A DNA stretch of 64,000 nucleotides, from assembly GCF_046557915.1 (NCBI RefSeq), contig NZ_JBHEBG010000001.1, forward strand, positions 620,001 to 684,000. Direction: 5' to 3'. The translations under genes and the position numbers were made by a program. Under the pieces are notes generated by a model. It made no database searches. It had not been told where the DNA came from and saw only the letters and a list, made by a program, of their open reading frames with translations. This DNA is from JBHEBG01 sp046557915 (GTDB lineage: Bacteria > Bacteroidota > Bacteroidia > Flavobacteriales > Flavobacteriaceae). This document shows positions 24,933 through 30,673 of this stretch, piece by piece (position 1 is the first letter of the stretch; each line of letters opens with the position of its first letter).

Positions 24933-26353
24933 ATAAGTGCTTTTTTTATTTTAGATAATAAAGTAGCACTTTTTTGAAATGAAGTATCCATTTTAACCAG
25001 TAACTCTTCTGTTGTAAAAACTTTTTCTGCTATAGAAACATGTGTGTTTTTTATATCTAGATTGAAATTTCGTTCTTTTATTTCATCAATAGAGACTTTC
25101 CAAGCAAATTGATTTTCTTTACGACCTTTCCACCATTTCTTAATATCATCAAAATGCTTAATATCAATAGGTCTTGACCTGCTAAAATTCTTTATACCTT
25201 TCGGATATGGCATTTCGTAATACCATATTTCTTTAGTGGGTTTTCCTTTATCAAAAAACAATAAGTTTGTATTAATTCCTGTATAAGGATTGAAAACCCC
25301 TTTTGGTAGGCGTACTATGGTATGTAGGTTACATTTTTCTAACAATTCTTGTTTAATTCTTGCTTTAACCCCCTCTCCAAATAAGGAACTATCTGGAAGA
25401 ACTACTGAGGCTCGTCCATTTTTCTTTAAGATTTTTATTATTAATGCTAGAAATAATTCAGCTGTTTCTTTTGTTCTAAACTCTTCTGGAAAGTTTTTCT
25501 CAGTATCATCTTCTTCTTGCCCTCCAAAAGGTGGATTGGAAAGTACAAGATTCACTTGATTTTTGCCTTTCCAATTTTTATATGGTATGGTTAATAAATT
25601 ACCTTTAGTGATTGCTGGTTTTTCAATACCATGAAGTATTAGATTAGTTGTGCATAAAAGGTGTGGTAATGGCTTTTTCTCGATTCCTCTAATAGAATGT
25701 TGAACTACAAGGGAATTTTGATCAAATCCATCTTTCTTTGATAAATTGTCTAAAGTACAGGTCAAAAAGCCTCCAGTACCACATGCTGGATCTAATACTG
25801 TTTCTCCAATTTGAGGGTCTATTACATCGACCATAAATTGGGTAACAGCTCTTGGAGTATAATATTCACCAGATGAACCAGCACTTTGAAGCTCTTTTAA
25901 AATTGATTCATATATGTCATTAAAAACATGTCTCTCTAAGTTATTATTTGAAAAATCTATTTTGTTAATTTCATTAATTACTTGACGGAACAGAGTTCCT
26001 TTTTTCATGTAATTATATGTGTCATTAAAAACTGATTTTACAATTACAGATTGATCTGTATCTGTGGGCTCAATTGTTTTTAATATCGGGAATAATTCAT
26101 CATTAATAAAAATTATTAATTCGTCTCCTGTTAACCCATTTTCATCAGCCGCCCAATTTTGCCACTTTAATTTTTCGGGCAATGGACTTTTGTATGTCTT
26201 TCTTGATTCTTTCCATTCTTCTTCTTTATCGGCAAATATTTTCATGAAAAGCATCCACACCATTTGAGAAATACGCTGCGCATCACCGTCAACTCCTTCA
26301 TCTTTTCTCATGATGTTTCTAATAGATTTTACTATTGTTGTTATGTTACTCAT
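24929..26353 (-). CDS. hsdM: Type I restriction-modification DNA methyltransferase subunit
   Basis: The protein has 474 residues. An N-terminal helical HsdM_N domain (about 5-130) precedes a gamma-class N6-adenine methylase: SGEYYTPRAV (161-170), SAM motif I DPACGTGGF (188-196) and catalytic motif IV SNPPF (272-276). All key residues are intact, so it should methylate adenine together with HsdS to mark self DNA. It is the first gene of the five-gene run, 63 bases downstream of the XRE gene. No HsdR follows it or lies anywhere in the window. Confidence 0.93.
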   Translation of the reverse strand: MSNITTIVKSIRNIMRKDEGVDGDAQRISQMVWMLFMKIFADKEEEWKESRKTYKSPLPEKLKWQNWAADENGLTGDELIIFINDELFPILKTIEPTDTDQSVIVKSVFNDTYNYMKKGTLFRQVINEINKIDFSNNNLERHVFNDIYESILKELQSAGSSGEYYTPRAVTQFMVDVIDPQIGETVLDPACGTGGFLTCTLDNLSKKDGFDQNSLVVQHSIRGIEKKPLPHLLCTTNLILHGIEKPAITKGNLLTIPYKNWKGKNQVNLVLSNPPFGGQEEDDTEKNFPEEFRTKETAELFLALIIKILKKNGRASVVLPDSSLFGEGVKARIKQELLEKCNLHTIVRLPKGVFNPYTGINTNLLFFDKGKPTKEIWYYEMPYPKGIKNFSRSRPIDIKHFDDIKKWWKGRKENQFAWKVSIDEIKERNFNLDIKNTHVSIAEKVFTTEELLVKMDTSFQKSATLLSKIKKALI

Positions 26354-26416
26354 TAAGCTTTTTTGTATAGTTTGCTACCGTTTTTACATGAGTCATTTTT
26401 GACTGTTATATTGGTT

Positions 26417-26632
26417 TTAGCTTTCCAATTTCAAATCATTAAAAACCTCTTTAAACATTTCCCCTGGATCAATATCAATGGCCAAAGCAATCATATACAA
26501 TTCATCTGCACGTAGTTTTGTCGATTCATTTGAAGTCAATTGTGAAAGTCGAGCTTGGCTGATTCCAGTTCGTCTGGAAACCATTGCTCTATTCACAGAT
26601 TTTTTAGTAAGATATAGGCCTAAAGAAGTCAT
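26417..26632 (-). CDS. XRE-family helix-turn-helix regulator
   Basis: The protein has 71 residues. RAMVSRRTGISQARLSQLTSNESTKLRADELYMIALAIDID fits a five-helix Cro/C1-type HTH with recognition helix near ARLSQLTS. It resembles the C (controller) proteins of restriction systems in size and position. It lies 63 bases upstream of hsdM on the same strand; autoregulation and delayed expression of the operon is the natural hypothesis. No palindromic C-box is obvious in the 63-base gap. Confidence 0.8.
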   Translation of the reverse strand: MTSLGLYLTKKSVNRAMVSRRTGISQARLSQLTSNESTKLRADELYMIALAIDIDPGEMFKEVFNDLKLES

Positions 26633-26825
26633 AAAACTTATGAATTTATTCAGAAAAATATTTATTTATTAAACAATAATATAGAATATCTAAATTTTAA
26701 TTTTTATTAAGATAGATAATCGATAGATTTATGTAGAAAGTCTAAACAATTACAAGAAAGTGTCCTGATTTTGGCAGATGATCTTTTGAAATAAACTGAA
26801 AATAAATAGTTTGATTACTAACAAT

Positions 26826-26857
26826 ACTCTTTACAAATCACACCTTATGTAAAGAGT
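26826..26857. repeat. Island-border inverted repeat (right), 10-bp arms
   Basis: ACTCTTTACA (26826-26835) and TGTAAAGAGT (26848-26857) are perfect inverted copies with a 12-base spacer. The arm core matches the repeats at 19486-19515 and near 19582-19591, about 7 kb away on the other side of the operon. Confidence 0.8.
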
Positions 26858-27055
26858 ACAATTGAAGCGCCAGCTTATACTCTACCCTACTTCAGATTTG
26901 TTTGAAAAAAACTAGTGTTTAATGCTGTAGTGTTACAACTGAAGGACAAAATCGTCTCTTTTTTCTTATTATCGAAGAAGATATATTAAAACTTATATAA
27001 GGCACAAAATGTACACAAATAAATACAACTTTCATCGAAGTGAATTTTAACTTTT

Positions 27056-27077
27056 TTGCGTGCAAATTGCGTGCAAA
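27056..27077. repeat. Tandem 11-bp repeat
   Basis: TTGCGTGCAAA is repeated twice head to tail (27056-27066 and 27067-27077). Each unit holds the inverted core TTGCGTGCAA. It lies just inside the tRNA-proximal island end and may be a recombinase arm site. Confidence 0.7.
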
Positions 27078-27079
27078 TG

Positions 27080-27111
27080 AAAAAAGCTTCGAAGTTTTAA
27101 AACCTCGAAGC
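27080..27111 (-). terminator. Intrinsic terminator following the tRNA-remnant 3' end
   Basis: A 13-bp stem (GCTTCGAAGTTTT at 27086-27098 against AAAACCTCGAAGC at 27099-27111) is followed on the minus strand by TTTTTT. The single non-Watson-Crick pair is G-U on the minus-strand RNA, so the leftward direction is favoured. Confidence 0.7.
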
Positions 27112-27123
27112 CTTTAATTAATG

Positions 27124-27161
27124 GTGGTCCCACATGGGTTAGATCGCTTCGCTCTTGGACC
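27124..27161 (-). pseudogene. Remnant of tRNA 3' end
   Basis: 15 bases (27124-27138) are identical to the 3' end region of the intact tRNA at 27304-27318. Unlike the intact gene, this copy encodes CCA after the discriminator (minus strand ACCACCA). GGACC at 27157-27161 may be the 5' acceptor strand of a copy with its centre deleted. This is a likely att core or a decayed tandem tRNA. Confidence 0.6.
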
Positions 27162-27255
27162 AAAAGTCCCCGCTCCTGCAAATGCAAAGCCCATGGCTTT
27201 CAGCCTAGGTATTTTGTTTTGGATCAATTCGTATACCTTAGGTATTCCCATGCTC

Positions 27256-27293
27256 CAAAACAAAAGTCCAACCTCCTGAAGGAGATTGGACTT
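27256..27293 (-). terminator. Intrinsic terminator of the tRNA gene
   Basis: AAGTCCAA (27264-27271) pairs with TTGGACTT (27286-27293), and inner CTCC with GGAG, around TGAA. On the minus strand the hairpin is followed by TTTTGTTTTGG. It lies directly downstream of the tRNA. Confidence 0.75.
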
Positions 27294-27304
27294 TGCGCTT
27301 GATG

Positions 27305-27378
27305 TGGTCCCACATGGGCTCGAACCATGGACCCCCTGATTATGAGTCAGGTGCTCTAACCAGCTGAGCTATAGGACC
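27305..27378 (-). tRNA. tRNA with CAT anticodon (tRNA-Met elongator or tRNA-Ile2)
   Basis: 74 nt with a full cloverleaf. The acceptor is GGTCCTA/TGGGACC with discriminator A, the D arm is AGCTCAGCTGGTTAGAGC, the anticodon stem CCTGA/TCAGG flanks loop CTCATAA (anticodon CAT), and the T arm is CATGGTTCGAGCCCATG. CCA is not encoded. Initiator tRNA is unlikely because the anticodon stem lacks the three G-C pairs. Choosing between Met and lysidine-modified Ile2 needs identity-element comparison. Confidence 0.92.
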
Positions 27379-27436
27379 AATACTTTTATTTCAATAATTC
27401 ATTAAAAACATACGACATCAAATCGTATATTTCCTT

Positions 27437-27480
27437 GGTGCTCTAACCTCCCGATAACTATCGGGATGAGCTATAGGACC
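27437..27480 (-). pseudogene. Remnant of tRNA 5' half interrupted by an 18-bp palindrome
   Basis: GGTCCTATAGCTCA and GGTTAGAGCACC on the minus strand match the acceptor and D arm of the intact tRNA 5' half exactly. Between them the D-loop AGC (+ strand) is replaced by TCCCGATAACTATCGGGA (27449-27466), a near-perfect palindrome. The anticodon and T arms are missing. Confidence 0.75.
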
Positions 27481-27537
27481 CGAAAACGGGATGCAATATT
27501 ACTACTTATTTTTAAAGGTTGCAAACAATTGTGCCCG

Positions 27538-27942
27538 CTATTCCCCTATTTCTTGGCATAATTCTACCAGCACGCCATTAGCGCTTTTTGGATGTAAAAA
27601 AACCACTAACTTATTGTCTGCCCCCTTCTTGGGCGTTTCGTTTAAAACAGTAAACCCCTCCGCTTTTAATCGGCTTACCTCAGCCTCAATATCGTCCACC
27701 GCAAAAGCGATATGATGTATTCCTTCTCCTTTTTTCTCCAAAAACTTTGCAATAGGGCTTTCCGGATCGGTAGCCGCCAACAACTCTACCTTATTGGGCC
27801 CTGATTTAAAAAAAGACGTCCTTACCCCTTCCGAAAGCACCTCTTCCGTTTTGTAATGTTCCGTCCCCAATAGTTTTTTGAACAACGTATTGGAAGCATT
27901 CAAATCCTTTACGGCAATCCCTATATGTTCTATTTTATTCAT
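27538..27942 (-). CDS. mce: Methylmalonyl-CoA epimerase
   Basis: The protein has 134 residues and a VOC fold. IEHIGIAVKDLNAS carries the first metal His. VELLAATDPESPIAKFLEKKGEG followed by IHHIAFAVDDIEAEV gives the second His, and NGVLVELCQ supplies the final metal Glu. The length and the GEGIHHIAF motif are specific to epimerases of the propionate/methylmalonyl-CoA route, which interconvert (R)- and (S)-methylmalonyl-CoA. It is divergent from rbfA with a 50-base shared control region. Confidence 0.92.
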   Translation of the reverse strand: MNKIEHIGIAVKDLNASNTLFKKLLGTEHYKTEEVLSEGVRTSFFKSGPNKVELLAATDPESPIAKFLEKKGEGIHHIAFAVDDIEAEVSRLKAEGFTVLNETPKKGADNKLVVFLHPKSANGVLVELCQEIGE

Positions 27943-27961
27943 TATCTATGGCTATAAATCT

Positions 27962-27986
27962 AAAATACGCAATTTGTGCGTATTTT
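27962..27986. promoter_or_regulatory. Inverted repeat in the mce/rbfA divergent region
   Basis: AAAATACGC (27962-27970) and GCGTATTTT (27978-27986) are perfect 9-bp arms around AATTTGT. A -7-like TATTTTTG lies at 27981-27988, only 4 bases before the rbfA start, so the palindrome may be an operator. Confidence 0.45.
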
Positions 27987-27992
27987 TGGCCC

Positions 27993-28385
27993 ATGGAAAC
28001 ACAGCGACAGAAAAAAATAGCAGGGGTAATTCAACAAGACCTGGTAGACATCTTACAACGGGCCGCTACCGATGGTGGGTTGAAGGGTACTTTAATCTCG
28101 GTTTCCAAAGTTTCTGTTACCACGGACCTTTCCATAGCCAAGGTCTACGTTAGTATCTTCCCTACCAAAGATGCCCCGGCGCTTTTGGAAGGAATACAAT
28201 CTAACCAACCCCTTATTAAACACGAATTGGCACAGCGCACCAGAAACCAGTTGCGCCGTATCCCGGAACTATCGTTCTTTTTGGACGATTCCTTGGAATA
28301 TATAGATGGTATAGACAAATCCTTAAAAGGTGGGGACAACCCAATAGAGAATCCGGATTTACTGGACAAAAGAAAAAAATCGTAA
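27993..28385 (+). CDS. rbfA: 30S ribosome-binding factor A
   Basis: The protein has 130 residues from ATG at 27993; an upstream ATG would add a tail (MAINLKY...) absent from the family. It is a KH-type fold with RQKKIAGVIQQDLVDILQRAA, the VSKVSVTTDLSIAKVYVSIFP strands and the final RIPELSFFLDDSLEYIDGID. It assists 16S rRNA 5'-end maturation and cold-shock ribosome assembly. The stop is 2 bases before the next gene's GTG start, so the two are coupled. Confidence 0.93.
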   Translation: METQRQKKIAGVIQQDLVDILQRAATDGGLKGTLISVSKVSVTTDLSIAKVYVSIFPTKDAPALLEGIQSNQPLIKHELAQRTRNQLRRIPELSFFLDDSLEYIDGIDKSLKGGDNPIENPDLLDKRKKS

Positions 28386-28387
28386 GC

Positions 28388-29602
28388 GTGAATTTCTCGC
28401 TCTACATAGCGCAGCGCTACGTGCGGTCCAAAAGCAGTCAGAATGCCGTAAACATTATCAATTTTATTACTTTTCTGGTTATTGTGATAGGCTCTGCGGC
28501 CTTGTTTATAGTTCTTTCGGGCTTTGCGGGCCTAAAAACCTTTAGCCTTTCTTTTAGCAATACTTTTGACCCCGATCTAAAAGCACAGCCCTTAACCGGC
28601 AAATTCTTTTCGGTATCTGAAGAGCAAGGTAGGGCCTTGGACAACTTAGACGGTCTGGTATACTACGCCAAGGAACTGGAAGAAAAAGTATACCTAACCC
28701 ATAGTAAAAAAGGACATATGGCCAGCATAAAAGGTGTAGATGCCAACTATGGGAAGGTCACCGCCATGGATAGCATGATCTATCTGGGCAATTGGCAAGT
28801 AGGGGACCAACAAGGAGTCGTTGGCCTCGGTATTGCCAATCTACTAGGTCTTACTATTAACGATTTTCGCCGCCCTTTGGTGATTTTGGCCCCAAAACCG
28901 GGTAAAGGCTCCCTTTCGCAACAGGCATTGGATCGTAAGCCTTATAACGAGCTAAACATGGTGGTTACCGGTATGTATGCCGTGGAAGACAATTTGGACC
29001 GTAAATATGTTTTTGCCGATCTGCCACTTGTTCAGGCCTTGTTAGAGAAGGAAGACACTATGGTTTCGGGCATCAATTTTAAACTGGAGGATACCGCGGA
29101 TGTGGCAGCCGTTAGGGAACGTATATCCGAGGTTTTTGCTGGGAAAGTAATCCTCAGAAACAGACAGCAACTCAATAGCACCCTTTACAGAATGCTGAAC
29201 ACCGAAAACTTGGCCACCTATCTCATCTTTACCCTGGTATTGATTATTGCTCTTTTTAATGTGGTAGGTGCCATTATCATGATGATCTTGGACAAACAAC
29301 AAAATTCCAAGACCCTTTACAATCTAGGCACCACAATTAGGGAACTCCGTAGGATTTATTTCGTGCAAGGCGTTCTGGTCACTGGTATGGGCGGACTTAT
29401 CGGTGTTTTAATCGGTTCCTTGCTCATTGGTTCACAACTGGCCTTTGGATGGTTGAAAATAACCCCTTCCCTCGCCTATCCTGTGGAATATAACGTGATG
29501 AATGTTTTGGTTGTTTTGGCAACCATTATTGTGCTTGGAATAATTGCCTCTAAAATTGCAAGCAGTAGAATTAATAGGAAATTGATTGTAACTGCCCAAT
29601 AA
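28388..29602 (+). CDS. FtsX-like ABC transporter permease (LolC/E type)
   Basis: The protein has 404 residues with a GTG start 2 bases after rbfA. One transmembrane helix near residues 20-45 (INFITFLVIVIGSAALFIVLSGF) is followed by a large periplasmic MacB-like domain and three helices near 275-300, 325-350 and 370-395. This is the LolC/LolE topology, in which such permeases with LolD release lipoproteins from the inner membrane. No ATPase gene lies beside it, as is common for this rbfA-linked gene. The exact substrate is inferred. Confidence 0.85.
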   Translation: MNFSLYIAQRYVRSKSSQNAVNIINFITFLVIVIGSAALFIVLSGFAGLKTFSLSFSNTFDPDLKAQPLTGKFFSVSEEQGRALDNLDGLVYYAKELEEKVYLTHSKKGHMASIKGVDANYGKVTAMDSMIYLGNWQVGDQQGVVGLGIANLLGLTINDFRRPLVILAPKPGKGSLSQQALDRKPYNELNMVVTGMYAVEDNLDRKYVFADLPLVQALLEKEDTMVSGINFKLEDTADVAAVRERISEVFAGKVILRNRQQLNSTLYRMLNTENLATYLIFTLVLIIALFNVVGAIIMMILDKQQNSKTLYNLGTTIRELRRIYFVQGVLVTGMGGLIGVLIGSLLIGSQLAFGWLKITPSLAYPVEYNVMNVLVVLATIIVLGIIASKIASSRINRKLIVTAQ

Positions 29603-29624
29603 CCCTATTGGTATTGGTGCCCAA

Positions 29625-30617
29625 TTAGGCAAATTGATGGTCCCCAAACTTTTCCATTACCTCATCAAAGGCGGCAAAAACGTCCCTTGCATCATCACTG
29701 GTTACCATTTTCATTCTATACTCCTTAAAATTAGGAATGCCCTTAAAATAATTGGTGTAGTGCCTTCTGGTCTCAAAAACCCCTAATTTTTCCCCTTTCC
29801 AATCAATGGCCATCTGTAGATGTCTTCTTGCAGCGGTTACCCGTTCTTCCATTGTAGGCGCGGCCATATGGGTGCCCGTATTAAAATAGTGCTTTAACTC
29901 CCTAAAAAACCAAGGGTAGCCTATAGAGGCGCGCCCTATCATGGCACCGTCCAAACCATAGTCGTCCCTCATTCTTTTTGCAGCTTCCGGACTGTCCACA
30001 TCCCCATTTCCAAAGACTGGGATATGCATTCTTTGATTGTTCTTAACTTCTGCTATGGGCGCCCAATCCGCAGATCCTTTATACATCTGTACCCGTGTGC
30101 GACCGTGTATGGCAATGGCCTTGCATCCCACATCTTGCAGGCGTTCCGCAACCTCTACTATCTTAATGGTATCGTTGTCCCAACCCAGTCTTGTTTTTAC
30201 GGTAATTGGCAAATGAGTATGTTCTACCATAGCTTTGGTAAGCGAAACCATAAGGTCTATATCTTTCAAAATGCCGGCCCCGGCCCCTTTACTGACTACC
30301 TTTTTTACTGGGCAGCCAAAATTAATGTCTATAATATCCGGGTTGGACTTTTCCACTATCTCCACGGATTGCAACATAGAATCCAAATTGGCACCAAAGA
30401 TCTGAATGCCTACCGGGCGCTCTTTTTCATAAATATCCAACTTCATAACGCTTTTAGCCGCATCGCGGATAAGGCCTTCGGATGAAATGAATTCGGTATA
30501 TACCACATCTGCCCCCTGTTCCTTACAAAGTGCACGGAAAGGAGGATCGCTTACGTCTTCCATAGGGGCAAGAAGCAAGGGAAAATCGGGTAGTGCTATG
30601 TTACCTATATTGGGCAA
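29625..30617 (-). CDS. dusB: tRNA-dihydrouridine synthase
   Basis: The protein has 330 residues. It is an FMN-binding TIM barrel with LLLAPMEDVSDPPFRALC, the active-site Cys C102 in INFGCPVKKVVSKGAGAGIL, VKTRLGWDND, AIAIHGRTRVQMYKGSADW and GNGDVDSPEAAKRM...IGRASIGYPWFF. The last set is the NifR3/DusB signature. It reduces a D-loop uridine of tRNA using NADPH. It is convergent with the LolC/E-like permease and preceded by a TATTTTTG box. Confidence 0.93.
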   Translation of the reverse strand: MPNIGNIALPDFPLLLAPMEDVSDPPFRALCKEQGADVVYTEFISSEGLIRDAAKSVMKLDIYEKERPVGIQIFGANLDSMLQSVEIVEKSNPDIIDINFGCPVKKVVSKGAGAGILKDIDLMVSLTKAMVEHTHLPITVKTRLGWDNDTIKIVEVAERLQDVGCKAIAIHGRTRVQMYKGSADWAPIAEVKNNQRMHIPVFGNGDVDSPEAAKRMRDDYGLDGAMIGRASIGYPWFFRELKHYFNTGTHMAAPTMEERVTAARRHLQMAIDWKGEKLGVFETRRHYTNYFKGIPNFKEYRMKMVTSDDARDVFAAFDEVMEKFGDHQFA

Positions 30618-30637
30618 TTGCTATAATTTTTGGTCTG

Positions 30638-30645
30638 CAAAAATA
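30638..30645 (-). promoter_or_regulatory. Bacteroidota -7 box upstream of dusB
   Basis: CAAAAATA on the + strand reads TATTTTTG on the minus strand, a match to TAnnTTTG. It lies 20 bases before the dusB start, giving a short leader. No convincing -33 TTTG was found. Confidence 0.45.
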
Positions 30646-30673
30646 CAAAATTATCGTGGAATGGAGGTTTTTC

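Larger units (their letters stand above)
26633..27079. other. Right part of the island, no gene
   Basis: AT-rich with no coding frame. It contains the border inverted repeat 26826-26857 and, at its right end, an 11-bp tandem duplication TTGCGTGCAAA (27056-27077). It should also hold the promoter for the XRE gene. No integrase or integrase remnant is found. Confidence 0.5.
19480..27320. mobile_element. Putative tRNA-linked defence island
   Basis: The element is bounded on the right by a tRNA(CAT) 3' end and on the left by repeats shared with its right flank. Its genes (XRE, HsdM, HsdS, ATPase, HNH, PLD) are more AT-rich than the housekeeping neighbours. No integrase is inside, so it is either an immobilised relic or moved by a helper. 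Borders are approximate and inferred from repeats and from the change in gene type. Confidence 0.45.

Noticed and set aside
19647..26353. A canonical type I R-M locus with HsdR hidden in the operon
   Set aside because: None of the genes has helicase motifs of HsdR (no DEAD/DEAH SF2 set or PD-D/ExK nuclease); the ATPase is of the SMC/ABC type.
26633..27079. Integrase gene expected beside a tRNA-linked island
   Set aside because: No frame with tyrosine recombinase R-H-R-Y motifs is present on either strand in this gap or elsewhere in the window.
30024..30485. 153-residue + strand frame across dusB
   Set aside because: Antisense to conserved FMN-barrel motifs; composition is not protein-like.
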